In this document: piece by piece, positions 14,232 to 22,451 of the stretch
How positions within the stretch are numbered: the stretch's first letter is position 1
Layout of the letters: every line of letters starts with the position of its first letter
From: Acidobacteriaceae bacterium
GTDB taxonomy: Bacteria; Acidobacteriota; Terriglobia; Terriglobales; Acidobacteriaceae
NCBI GenBank assembly: GCA_027307045.1
Contig: DAHUXR010000052.1
Coordinates: 1 to 32,035, forward strand
Direction: 5' to 3'
DNA: 32,035 nucleotides
Notes under the pieces: generated by a model
Database searches by the model: none
Told to the model about the DNA's origin: nothing
Seen by the model: the letters and a program-made list of their open reading frames with translations, nothing else
Program-made: the position numbers and the translations under genes

Positions 14232-16036
14232 AAGTGATACCCCAGATTTGCTTTTCGCTCCAGATGGTCGCTGAGCAACTGCTCCACGGCGTTCCAGTTG
14301 AACAGCCCGGACGCGCGCACGGCGTCTTCTGAAAGCGTGTCCAGCAGCATGGGCCGCAGCACGCTGCGGAACCAATCGTGGACGGGAATGTCAAAACCGA
14401 TTTTTGGACGGCGCAGAACGTTGGGCGGCAGCTTGTTCTGCATCAATCGGCGCAAAACGTATTTCGATTGCGATCCGTTCAGCTTGAACTTTTCCGGCAG
14501 GCGCGCGGCAAAATCCACGATGCGCGGATCCAGAAATGGCGGACGCGCTTCCAGCGAGTGCGCCATGCTCATGCGATCGACCTTATAAAGGATGTCGTCA
14601 GCCAGGTAGTAACGCTGGTCAAAGTCTAGATAACGCTGCAAGCCCGGCCCGCCGCCCATTTTTTTCAGGACTGAATCCAGCGGCTCGGCATCGGCGAAGC
14701 GGAAGAACTCGCGTTTTTGAGTTTCGTTAAACGTCCCGTTCCAAAAAACGTGCGCCATCTCCGGCGAAAGCAGCGATCCCTGCAGAAAGCGTTTGAACTT
14801 GTATTCAAAGCTGATCTTGTCGTCGGAAACCGGCAAAAGACCCGCGCACTTGAGCGCGGCGCGACGCAAGCCGGCGGGCACATGGCGGGCTGCGGCGGCA
14901 TAGCGGTCAGCTTTGTAAGTAAGATAGCCGGCAAAAAGCTCGTCAGCGCCTTCCCCGGTCAGCACCACCGTTACATCCTTGCTGCTCATCTTTGCCAGGA
15001 ACCATGCGGGCAGTGCGCCAGCGTCGGCGCTGGGCTCGTCAGAGTAATACGCCATTTTCTCAATGGCATTTTCCAGATCGGCCGTTTCATCCAGGTCAAA
15101 CTCGGTATGCTTGCTGCCAAAGTGGCGGGAAGTCTCGGCAATGGACGCGCTCTCGTCAAACGAGCGTCCTTTAAAGGTGATGGAGAAAGTACGCAGTTCC
15201 GTGGCGCCCACCTCAGCCGCGTAGCGCAGGATGGTGGAGGAGTCCAGGCCCCCGCTTAGCCATATGCCGACGGGAACGTCTGACATCAGCTGCTCGCGCA
15301 CTGATTTTTGCAGCAGATCATCCAGCTCTTCCGTGGCTTCGGTAATCGAGCGCGGAGCCGCGGGGTCAGTTTCTTTCCACGCACGGGATTGCATGTGCAT
15401 GGCGCCATTGCGCCACTCCATCACATGTCCCGGTAGAAGCTTGCGGATGCCTTCCACCAGCGTGTAAGGCGCAGGCACATAATTCAGGCTGAGATAGCAG
15501 TTCAGTCCGGCCATGCAGAGATTGCGCGGGACCTCAGGATGGGCAAAGATGCACTTCAGCTCTGAACCAAAAAGAAGTTCGCCATTGTGCTCTGTGTAAT
15601 ACAGCGGCTTGATGCCCATGCGGTCGCGGGAAAGAATCAGCCGCCGCTCTGATTGCACCCAGATGGCGATGCCGAACATCCCGCGGAAATGGGAAAAGCA
15701 GTCGCTTCCCCATTTGAGGAACGCGTGGAGAACCACTTCAGTATCGCAATGCGTTTCAAAGATCGCGCCGGCGGCCTCCAGTTCCAGCCGCAGTTCGCGG
15801 TGATTGAAAATTTCGCCGTTGAATACGATGATCACGTCGCCATCGGGGCTGATCAGCGGCTGGTCGCCGCTTTCCAGGTCAACAATGCGCAGGCGCGTGG
15901 CGCCCAGCGAGATGAGTTCTGATTCAAAACGGCCCTGGTGGTCCGGCCCGCGATGCGTGAGAGACGCGAGCGCCGCGTCCATCACGCCGCGCGGCAGTCG
16001 TCTGCGGACGTGCGTATACCCGAGGATGCCACACAT
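14114..16036 (-). CDS. asnB: Asparagine synthase (glutamine-hydrolysing), AsnB type
   Basis: 640 residues. ATG 16036 is chosen because it puts the catalytic N-terminal cysteine at position 2 (MCGILGY). The class II amidotransferase domain (about 1-210) has RGPDHQG, the RLRIVDL block and NGEIFNH. The synthetase domain (about 230-610) has the PP-loop SGGLDSS and the VVLTGEGADELFAGY block. It makes asparagine from aspartate, glutamine and ATP. In acidobacterial clusters, similar enzymes often work with glycosyltransferases on polysaccharide or peptide modification, and a glycosyltransferase gene follows here. The last ~25 residues (Ser/Glu/Ala-rich) extend past the usual end and overlap the next gene out of frame. 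Confidence 0.95.
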   Translation of the reverse strand: MCGILGYTHVRRRLPRGVMDAALASLTHRGPDHQGRFESELISLGATRLRIVDLESGDQPLISPDGDVIIVFNGEIFNHRELRLELEAAGAIFETHCDTEVVLHAFLKWGSDCFSHFRGMFGIAIWVQSERRLILSRDRMGIKPLYYTEHNGELLFGSELKCIFAHPEVPRNLCMAGLNCYLSLNYVPAPYTLVEGIRKLLPGHVMEWRNGAMHMQSRAWKETDPAAPRSITEATEELDDLLQKSVREQLMSDVPVGIWLSGGLDSSTILRYAAEVGATELRTFSITFKGRSFDESASIAETSRHFGSKHTEFDLDETADLENAIEKMAYYSDEPSADAGALPAWFLAKMSSKDVTVVLTGEGADELFAGYLTYKADRYAAAARHVPAGLRRAALKCAGLLPVSDDKISFEYKFKRFLQGSLLSPEMAHVFWNGTFNETQKREFFRFADAEPLDSVLKKMGGGPGLQRYLDFDQRYYLADDILYKVDRMSMAHSLEARPPFLDPRIVDFAARLPEKFKLNGSQSKYVLRRLMQNKLPPNVLRRPKIGFDIPVHDWFRSVLRPMLLDTLSEDAVRASGLFNWNAVEQLLSDHLERKANLGYHLWGLMVLLLWMKQWNVNLGSSEASPSEAAPTVLDQVGSL

Positions 16037-16411
16037 AATGGTGTTGCTTTCTTCGGGCAGAAGAAGGTGAGAATCTATCCGCTCCGACGGACGCACTTCT
16101 GTGATCTGTTTGATCTGCCGGAACCGCCCCTGGAGTTCCGATCATTTTCAAACCACACTCACGCAGTTTTTTTCCCCACATGGTTAGAACTAGGTTGCGG
16201 CGATTATACCCATCCGCCAAACATTGCCAAGAAAAAAATAAAGAAATGTAAAGACGCCGTTCAGGAGTGCGGCGGAACGCGAGGCAAGAATCATATTTTG
16301 AGCGATTTACGAAGAACCGATCTGTAAGATTGTGCAGTTTTGAACCGGTATAATTTCTGCTTTAATGGTTGCTGGATTAGAAAATCAAGGATTCTTTTAC
16401 CGGAGCATGGC
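16037..16411. other. Divergent intergenic region between asnB and the F420-reductase-like gene
   Basis: Gene-free for 375 bp. It holds the promoters of both divergent genes. A perfect TATAAT lies at 16349-16354, 58 bp before the plus-strand start. The remainder is AT-rich around 16205-16260 and has no other clear structure. Confidence 0.4.
16349..16354 (+). promoter_or_regulatory. -10 box candidate (TATAAT)
   Basis: A perfect TATAAT, but the best -35-like word (TTGTGC at 16330-16335) is only 13 bases away, which is too close. The sequence at the proper 17-base distance is poor. It may depend on an activator. Confidence 0.35.
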
Positions 16412-17053
16412 ATGAAGATCGGGATCCTGGGAGCAGGTAACATTGGCGCCACTGCGGCGCGGCTTTTTGTGGCCGCCGGACATGACGTGGCCGTTAGCAA
16501 CTCGCGCGGACCGGATTCTCTGCGCGAACTGATCATCGAGCTTGGTCCGCAGGCAAATGCCATGACAATCCGCGATGCCGCCCGCTTTGGCGACGTAATA
16601 TTGCTCGCCGTTCCGTGGCGCTCGCCTGAGGCCCTGCCCGAACCGGAGCTGCTTCGCAACAAAATCGTAATTGACGCCATGAACCCCTATCGGCCCGACG
16701 GCGGCTTTTACGATCTGGGCGGTTCCACCTCTTCAGAAGAAGTGCTCAAGCGCCTGCCTGGATCGCGGCTGGTAAAAGCCTTCAATACCATTTATTACGT
16801 CCATTTGGCCAGCCGTGGCCGCAAAGACCTGCCCATGGACGAGCGGCATACAATCTATCTTGCCGGTGACGATGAGGAAGCGAAAAAAATCGTCGTAAGG
16901 TTGATTGAGGAAATCGGCTTTGCCGCCGTCGATACCGGATCGCTCCGCGAAGGGGGACGGCTGCAAGAACCGGAATCGCCCATCTATAACAAAACCTACA
17001 ATGCCCGTGAAGCCCGGCAGTTTCTTTCCACGCTCGAAGAAAAAAAAGCATGA
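16412..17053 (+). CDS. NADPH-dependent F420 reductase-like NAD(P)-binding protein
   Basis: 213 residues. ATG 16412 follows CGGAG by about 7 nt and opens on a Rossmann fold, MKIGILGAGNIGATAARLF. The F420-oxidoreductase/coenzyme-F420-dependent reductase-like fold continues with SNSRGPDSL (NADP phosphate-binding position), VILLAVPW, VIDAMNPY and VKAFNTIYY. Members pass hydride between NADP(H) and F420 or act as related reductases. Whether F420 is used here cannot be told. The last codons overlap the next ATG as ATGA, so the two genes are translationally coupled. Confidence 0.88.
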   Translation: MKIGILGAGNIGATAARLFVAAGHDVAVSNSRGPDSLRELIIELGPQANAMTIRDAARFGDVILLAVPWRSPEALPEPELLRNKIVIDAMNPYRPDGGFYDLGGSTSSEEVLKRLPGSRLVKAFNTIYYVHLASRGRKDLPMDERHTIYLAGDDEEAKKIVVRLIEEIGFAAVDTGSLREGGRLQEPESPIYNKTYNAREARQFLSTLEEKKA

Positions 17054-18360
17054 GGGGCTGGCGGCTATTGTGTCTTGCGCTTCTCTCTTTGGTGGCCGTG
17101 AATGCGGTGGCCCAGGAAGCCGGAGACAAGGTTGTTTCCATCGCTAAGGCGGTTGAAAGCGCGGTGCAGCAGAGCAGGCTCACGCAGGCCGGTGGCGTTC
17201 CATTCCATTTGAAAGCGCACATCGCGAACGCCGGCGCTCCCAAACCGGAGTACGCGGCTGACGTGGAAGAGGTTTGGGTTTCGCCGGAAAAATGGCGGCG
17301 CACCGTGCAGTCCGCCGGATTTGCCCAGACTTTGATCGTCAATGGCGACAAGGTTTCTGAAAAACTTACTGGCGACTACTATCCCTTCTGGCTGCATGAT
17401 CTGGTCACCGCCCTGTTTGATCCGCTGCCCATGGCGGACCAGCTCAAAGCTATGCAGGGACAACTGGAGATCCCGGAGGATTCAGCCAAATCAAACTCTT
17501 GTTTGAACATGCAAATTAAAGTGGGGACGGCCCCGGCGCAAAACAACCTGGGCATGGCTTTTTGTTTTGGCGGCAAAGGTGGGCTACTGCAGGCCGCGAT
17601 CACACCCGGATACAAAGCGCAGTTTGACAGCTATCTGCCGTTCAAGAAGAAGATGGTTGCGCGGACCATTAAAGCGGAGTTTGAACCCGGATTAGTGTTG
17701 ACCGCAAAGGTCACCCAGCTTGCCGAGCTTGCTAGCCCCGAGGAAAGCCTTTTCGCCGTTGACGTCCCAACGCCGGCCACGGAGCAAATAAAGACCATCC
17801 AGGTGACGGAAGAATCCGCCCGGGCTTTGGCTGTTAACACCCCGGCCGTTGTGTGGCCAGCAGTGCGCGAAGGAAAGACTGAAGGATTAATCAGCGTCTA
17901 TGTCTCCGTTGATCGCTCTGGACACGTACGTGAAGTTTGGCCTCTGGTCTCGAATAACCTGGAGTTGAATCAGGCAGCTCGCGAACAGCTTTTGCGCTGG
18001 CAGTACAAGCCGTATAACAATGGCGGCCCGTCGCAAATGGAAGCGGTGCTGACATTCGCATTTTCCACCCGAATTGAGAATCCCATACCGATTTTGAACG
18101 ATGCGCAGGCGCGCAAGCTGGCTACCCGCGTAGTGGAAGCCGTGGTCCCGCCGGGCAAAGCGCGCAAAGGAGCTAAATTTGCGTTGCGGATTTCGGTGGA
18201 CGAAGCCGGGAGAGTCCAGTCGGTCCAGAACCAGAACAAAGTGGCGCCTGCGCTTTATACGGCCGGAGTCGCCGCTTTGAAGCAGTGGCGTTTTCGTCCA
18301 TACATGAATAATGGCAACCCCGACCGGTTTTACGCTGACATTACCTTCCAGGTGCGCTGA
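17050..18360 (+). CDS. Secreted protein with two TonB C-terminal-like domains
   Basis: 436 residues. A signal peptide (about 1-21, ending VNAVAQ) is followed by an unrecognised beta-rich domain (about 40-245, with VEEVWVSPEKWRRTVQSAG). Two TonB-C-like repeats follow: about 275-340 (ISVYVSVDRSGHVREVWPL, LLRWQYKPY) and about 370-436 (LRISVDEAGRVQSVQ, LKQWRFRPY). There is no N-terminal membrane anchor like that of true TonB, so a periplasmic role is likelier. Acidobacteria carry many such double-TonB_C proteins of unknown function. The start overlaps the stop of the reductase gene (ATGA). Confidence 0.85.
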   Translation: MRGWRLLCLALLSLVAVNAVAQEAGDKVVSIAKAVESAVQQSRLTQAGGVPFHLKAHIANAGAPKPEYAADVEEVWVSPEKWRRTVQSAGFAQTLIVNGDKVSEKLTGDYYPFWLHDLVTALFDPLPMADQLKAMQGQLEIPEDSAKSNSCLNMQIKVGTAPAQNNLGMAFCFGGKGGLLQAAITPGYKAQFDSYLPFKKKMVARTIKAEFEPGLVLTAKVTQLAELASPEESLFAVDVPTPATEQIKTIQVTEESARALAVNTPAVVWPAVREGKTEGLISVYVSVDRSGHVREVWPLVSNNLELNQAAREQLLRWQYKPYNNGGPSQMEAVLTFAFSTRIENPIPILNDAQARKLATRVVEAVVPPGKARKGAKFALRISVDEAGRVQSVQNQNKVAPALYTAGVAALKQWRFRPYMNNGNPDRFYADITFQVR

Positions 18361-18491
18361 TTGCGAGAACCGACTTTTCTCTCTCCAGACCTGATTCGCC
18401 TTACCTGCATTAAATCTATCCTCAGATAACGCTGGGACGAACTGCCTCATCTATATACGCACATGAATATATTTCAAGCAGGAACTTGCGC

Positions 18492-20441
18492 ATGAAAACG
18501 AACTTCGTTCTTTCACTGGCTCTCTCCGCTTTTACCTTTCTGCCACTCACCGCCCAGCAAGGCGCCGCGCCATCCACGCCGGACAATCAGAATCCACCTC
18601 CGTCAAGCCAGAGTTCCACGGAGACCAATTCGCCTCAGGACGCTCAAAAACCGGATGCTCAGTCCAATGCTGACGACCAGCAGACCGGTAATGTTCCTGT
18701 TTACCGCGTGAATGTAGTGGAGCGTACAACGCAAGCGGTGGACTACCGTGATCGTGGCGGCACCACGCAGGTGGATTTCAAAGGAACGTCTCTCATGCCT
18801 GCGGTTGACGGCAATGCAAAAGTCACAGGACACACGGGCCGGTTGGCGATTGATGCCTCTTTGCATCATCTGGCCCCGCCGCGCAGCTTTGGTCCGGAAT
18901 ACCTGACGTATGTTCTGTGGGCGATTACGCCGGAAGGCCGTCCGCTGAACATGGGTGAAATCAGGCCGAATGACGACGGCAACTCGCGCTTGCAAGTCAC
19001 CAGCGGATTGCAGGAGTTCGGAATGATCGTCACTGCGGAGCCTTACTTCGCGGTCACGCGTCCCAGTAATCTTGTGGTTGCTGAAAACATTGTGCGGCAG
19101 GATACAGCGGGCGGAATTCATCCCATCTCAGCCAAATTCGATCTGCTGCAAAAAGGCCAGTACACCGTGAATATCCCGGCAGACCAGTTGCCCGCCACAA
19201 CAGCGGACAGAAGAACTCCGGTGGAGTTGCTGGAAGCACAAAATGCCATCGCGATCGCTCAGGCCGCCGGAGCAGACCAGTATGCGGCTGACACATTGGG
19301 GAAAGCCAAGGCCTATCTGGTGCAAGGCCAGAATTACCTCAAGCAAAAGCAGAACATTACGCCCATCGGCGCGGTAGCGCGCGCGGCAACTCAGGCGGCG
19401 GAAGACGCCCGGCTGTTGACGCTCCAGAAAAAGCAGGAAGAGCAAACAGCGGAAGAAAAGCAGCGCGCCCTGGATCGCATACAGCAGGCGCAGTCGCAGG
19501 CTGAATCGGAGTCCGCCCGGGCCGACGCAGCGCGCCTGGATGCGCAACACCAGAAAGAACAACGCGAACTGGCAGAGCAGGAACGTCAGGCCGCGGAACA
19601 AGCGCGCTTAGAGGCGGAGCAGGCAGCGCAACAGGCTGCGCAGGATCGGGCCGCAGCGCAGCAGCAGTTGCAGCAATCTGAACAGGAGCGCCAGGCCGCT
19701 TTGGCGCAGCAGCAAACCCTGGCACAACAGGCCGAGCAGGCTCGGCTGCAGGCGCAGCAGTCTGACCAGGCCCGGGCGCAAGCCGTGCAGCAGGCGGAAG
19801 AACAACGCCAGCGTTTGCTGAAGCAGTTGAATCAAGTGCTGCAGACGCGTGACAGCGCGCGCGGACTGATCGTGAGCATGTCCGACGTGCTCTTTGACTT
19901 TAACCAGGCCACGCTGAAGCCAGGGGCCAAGCTGCGTCTGGCAAAAGTCTCGGGGATCATACTTGCCTACCCGGACCTCAAGCTGGAGATTGATGGCTTT
20001 ACTGACAACAAGGGCACGCCGCAGTACAACATGACCCTTTCCGACAAACGGGCCAAGGCTGTGCGCGATTTTCTGGTTTCTCAAGGCGTAGGCACTGACG
20101 CAGTCACCACCAAGGGGTTTGGAGAGTCCAATCCCGTGGCCAGCAATGCAACGGCTGCGGGACGGCAGCAGAATCGCAGAGTGGAATTAGTTGTGAGCGG
20201 CAGCGCGATTGGCAGTAACGGCGCGACCGGATCGACCACCGGCGCAACTCCCGGTTCTAGCGGAGGAGTTTCCGGAGCCACGCAGAGCAACCCGAGTTCT
20301 CCGCAGCCTGCTACATCTGCTCCGGGCAGTGTTGCCAGTCCGGCAGGGACATCGGGAACGCAAACCACTCCATCGAGCGGCTCATCTCAACCGCCGGTAG
20401 CGAGTCCGCCGCCAACGGACAATAAGCCGCCGAACTTGTAG
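18492..20441 (+). CDS. OmpA-domain coiled-coil envelope protein
   Basis: 649 residues from ATG 18492, with AGGA about 8 nt upstream. A signal peptide (about 1-21) is followed by a Pro/Gln/Ser-rich stretch, then a folded domain (about 75-225, DYRDRGGTTQVDFKGTSLMP). A long Ala/Gln/Glu coiled coil follows (about 255-450; runs such as QQAEQARLQAQ). A C-terminal OmpA-like peptidoglycan-binding domain (about 460-575) has VLFDFNQATLKPGAKLRL, LEIDGFTDNKGTPQYN, LSDKRAKAV and RRVELVV. It ends in a Gly/Ser/Thr/Pro-rich tail. The role is probably to tether the envelope to peptidoglycan through a rod. The coiled coil's strong repeat content explains several long antisense ORFs. Confidence 0.9.
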   Translation: MKTNFVLSLALSAFTFLPLTAQQGAAPSTPDNQNPPPSSQSSTETNSPQDAQKPDAQSNADDQQTGNVPVYRVNVVERTTQAVDYRDRGGTTQVDFKGTSLMPAVDGNAKVTGHTGRLAIDASLHHLAPPRSFGPEYLTYVLWAITPEGRPLNMGEIRPNDDGNSRLQVTSGLQEFGMIVTAEPYFAVTRPSNLVVAENIVRQDTAGGIHPISAKFDLLQKGQYTVNIPADQLPATTADRRTPVELLEAQNAIAIAQAAGADQYAADTLGKAKAYLVQGQNYLKQKQNITPIGAVARAATQAAEDARLLTLQKKQEEQTAEEKQRALDRIQQAQSQAESESARADAARLDAQHQKEQRELAEQERQAAEQARLEAEQAAQQAAQDRAAAQQQLQQSEQERQAALAQQQTLAQQAEQARLQAQQSDQARAQAVQQAEEQRQRLLKQLNQVLQTRDSARGLIVSMSDVLFDFNQATLKPGAKLRLAKVSGIILAYPDLKLEIDGFTDNKGTPQYNMTLSDKRAKAVRDFLVSQGVGTDAVTTKGFGESNPVASNATAAGRQQNRRVELVVSGSAIGSNGATGSTTGATPGSSGGVSGATQSNPSSPQPATSAPGSVASPAGTSGTQTTPSSGSSQPPVASPPPTDNKPPNL

Positions 20442-20455
20442 CTTTCAACTTGTAA

Positions 20456-20490
20456 CGCAAGAGATGCTGCGAAGAACGGCATCTCTTGCG
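20456..20490. terminator. Strong hairpin between convergent genes
   Basis: CGCAAGAGATGC (20456-20467) pairs perfectly with GCATCTCTTGCG (20479-20490), 12 bp with an 11-nt loop. It lies 14 nt after the OmpA-type stop and 14 nt before the convergent Crp gene's end. The T-run is weak on the plus side (GTTGTTT), so it is probably a bidirectional terminator. Confidence 0.65.
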
Positions 20491-20504
20491 GCGTTGTTTA
20501 TCTA

Positions 20505-21161
20505 TCAATCGTGCAGAAGGACGTTGAGAAGTGAGCTGTGAACTTCCAATCCACCGTTGTAATGGATGAATCCCATCTTGCGGAAGCGATTCATAAAGAA
20601 GCTTATGCGCGCCCGCGTGGTACCCACCATCTCTGCCAGCGCTTCATGAGTCATCCTAGGTACTACCGGTTCAGGCACGCCGTCATGGCCGTATTGGGCC
20701 AGTTGCAAAAGCACGCGGGCAAGGCGCTTTTCACTGGAGTTGAAGAGTTGGTCGGCAAGAGCTTCCTGATAGCGGGCATTGCGTGAAAGAAGAAAAGCCA
20801 CAAACATTTCAGAGAACCTGTGCTGCGTCTTCAGCAGAGCGAGCATGGTGCTCTTCTGAATTCGGATCATCGACCCATCTGAGATAGCTGTGGCCGTGGT
20901 GAGACGCAGTGTATGCGATAAATCGACGCATTCCTCGCCAATAAAGTCTTTGGCGCCCATTAATGCCAGCGTGGCTTCTTTGCCGCTGTTAGAAATTGCT
21001 GATAGGCGAACTCTTCCTTTTTGAAGGTAAAAAACGGTGTCCGCCGGCTGTCCCTGAGAGAAAATTACTTGCTTGTTTTGTAATTGTTCCGGAGCGTGGT
21101 CCGCCACGGCTTTTTGGAGAAAGCTTTCCACATCAAATTCGCGAATCGTTCTGCGTGGCAT
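20505..21161 (-). CDS. Crp/Fnr-family transcriptional regulator
   Basis: 218 residues from ATG 21161; a TTG nine codons upstream is also possible. An N-terminal cyclic-nucleotide-binding-like beta-roll (about 25-125) includes IFSQGQPADTVFYLQKGRVRL and GEECV. A long dimerisation helix follows, then a winged helix-turn-helix (about 165-215) with MTHEALAEMVGTTRARISFFMNRFRKMGF. The cluster-binding cysteine pattern of FNR is absent, and the beta-roll lacks an obvious complete cAMP-binding signature. It therefore senses another ligand or none. The regulated genes are not evident from its neighbours. Confidence 0.92.
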   Translation of the reverse strand: MPRRTIREFDVESFLQKAVADHAPEQLQNKQVIFSQGQPADTVFYLQKGRVRLSAISNSGKEATLALMGAKDFIGEECVDLSHTLRLTTATAISDGSMIRIQKSTMLALLKTQHRFSEMFVAFLLSRNARYQEALADQLFNSSEKRLARVLLQLAQYGHDGVPEPVVPRMTHEALAEMVGTTRARISFFMNRFRKMGFIHYNGGLEVHSSLLNVLLHD

Positions 21162-21285
21162 AGCTGGGAGGAACGTGTAGACGCTCAAATTTTAACAGAC
21201 TTGTCCGATACCAGACATAAGAATGACGCGCTCGAGGCGCGATCAAAATCGGCGCTATCTTGTGATGAAGTGGAACAAATTCCCG

Positions 21286-21528
21286 CTATTCGTCTTCTTC
21301 GTCGAGCACTGGCAGACTGTAAAGCGAGACATGGCCACGCCGTTCGCGCTCCAAGTCCGGCAATTCCCGTACAAGTTCAAACCGCACCTCTTCATGGCAC
21401 TTACCGCACGGCGGGAAAGTTTGTCCCCCGATCAGCGTTACCTCATGGGGCAGCCGATGTTGCGAGTGGGTCACGCGATAAATTCCGCTTTCGGGAATGA
21501 TGGACGAGCTTTTGTGAAGTAAAGCCAT
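21286..21528 (-). CDS. Small CxxC protein, possible zinc ribbon (about 80 aa)
   Basis: The minus frame is open from 21591. The ATG at 21528 gives about 80 residues. The core reads SGIYRVTHSQHRLPHEVTLI, then TFPPCGKCHEEVRFEL and an acidic end, LDEEDE. A CxxC pair plus nearby histidines suggests metal binding. The pattern of IYRV-H-HRLPHE-C-C is one I associate with small acidobacterial proteins, but function is unknown. A 99-codon ORF on the opposite strand covers the same bases and looks less protein-like. The start is uncertain, with no clear Shine-Dalgarno. Confidence 0.6.
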   Translation of the reverse strand: MALLHKSSSIIPESGIYRVTHSQHRLPHEVTLIGGQTFPPCGKCHEEVRFELVRELPDLERERRGHVSLYSLPVLDEEDE

Positions 21529-21899
21529 AGTGTTGGTGTGCACTTTTGAACAATAGCTCGCAAGATTGCCGCTAACTGCTAATCGATGCAATTACTCGTT
21601 CCCAAGTTGGTACCATTTTGCGGGTACCCGAGCGTTTGCGGGCAGTTTGGTCTCAGCCGTCCGCTTTCTATGCATGAAGCGATGATTTTTTTCTGTCCGC
21701 CATATCCAGGAACTCTTTTGTCGTTTCCAGAGGGTAAACAAAAGAGGCTCTTTTCTCGATTTGGGAAAGCCCGGTTCTTGTAGCGCTTTTCTTCTCGCCT
21801 TTCTTTTTAAACGACGGGATAATTACAGTAGTATTTGGCTTGAATGTTTAACTAAATTGCCTCTAAATTGCCTTTTACCCGCGCTGAAAATCGGATAAT
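21529..21899. other. Gene-free stretch upstream of a small membrane-protein gene
   Basis: No coding ORF. It contains a 9-bp stem (CTCTTTTGT at 21713-21721 with ACAAAAGAG at 21738-21746, 16-nt loop) followed by a T-rich stretch, and two head-to-tail CTAAATTGCC words (21852-21861, 21863-21872) spaced one helical turn apart. Confidence 0.4.
21852..21872 (+). promoter_or_regulatory. Two CTAAATTGCC half-sites, 11-bp period
   Basis: Two identical decamers one helical turn apart, ending 27 bp before the start of the next gene, a typical spacing for an activator or repressor binding site. They could also be a chance duplication. Confidence 0.3.
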
Positions 21900-22157
21900 A
21901 TGGCTAACGTGTCCACCTCCCTCAAGTGCGTCATCACTCTGGCTGTCGTCTTCGGGATTCTTTACGTCCTGATCTCTCCTCTGCCGGAAATGGACGCCAC
22001 TTTTTCAGGAAAATCTGCTCTCGCTTTTTTCATTCTTGTTACGCAGGCTTTATTAGGTTTGTATTTTCTTACGCTGTTGATGCGTTTCCGGCCCATAGAC
22101 TGGAATGCCACCGCGCATGGTGATGTTCTGAAAATGATCTGCGTCAGGCTTTGTTAA
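21900..22157 (+). CDS. Small two-helix membrane protein (85 aa)
   Basis: ATG 21900 with no clear Shine-Dalgarno. Two hydrophobic segments (about 8-27, CVITLAVVFGILYVLISPL; about 40-62, LAFFILVTQALLGLYFLTLL) flank a short loop, EMDATFSG. It ends in a short polar tail. The pattern is a plausible small inner-membrane protein. No family is recognised. The tandem CTAAATTGCC repeat lies just upstream. Confidence 0.55.
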   Translation: MANVSTSLKCVITLAVVFGILYVLISPLPEMDATFSGKSALAFFILVTQALLGLYFLTLLMRFRPIDWNATAHGDVLKMICVRLC

Positions 22158-22279
22158 TCCTCGTTTGACTGCGTACAACGGTCCTTTCGCACCTTCATGG
22201 CAAACCTTCAATGTTCTCAGTCCAGCCAAATTGGTGCGGATCTCACCTTTGATCGCTGGCCACACACATAAGAGGATCA

Positions 22280-22451
22280 ATGAAGACGAGCGAAGTCATT
22301 CAGGCTTGGAAGTGCGTCCTGAGCTGGCAGGCGTCCGTCTCTTGCGATTGAGATTACGCGGGAGCGTCCGTTGCATTTAGCGCGTTGCGGCGAAAGAAGC
22401 GCGTCGCATAAAGACCGATTTTCGCAGGTACTGACTTGGAAGGTGCAGTGA
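22280..22451 (+). pseudogene. Decayed N-terminal fragment of a radical-SAM protein
   Basis: AGAGGA then ATG 22280 opens MKTSEVIQAWKCVLS, and the frame soon stops at TGA. Removing one T (AGC-T-GGC near 22322) continues the reading as GRRPSLAIEITRERPLHL. This matches my memory of the N-terminus of B12-binding/radical-SAM proteins (ILxGxxPSLSIEITRECPLRCPGCYAYE). The first cluster Cys is now Arg (TGT to CGT), the next Arg is His, and similarity then fades. The shifted frame ends at a TGA (22449-22451) overlapping the aldolase ATG as TGATG. A non-functional remnant is the best reading; the identification rests on about 30 residues. Confidence 0.5.

Noticed and set aside
19128-20084. Long Leu/Arg-rich minus-strand ORFs
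   Set aside because: They are the antisense of the Ala/Gln coiled-coil and OmpA domain of the plus-strand gene.
21223-21522. 99-codon plus-strand ORF
   Set aside because: It overlaps the minus-strand CxxC protein, which has the more protein-like and motif-bearing sequence.
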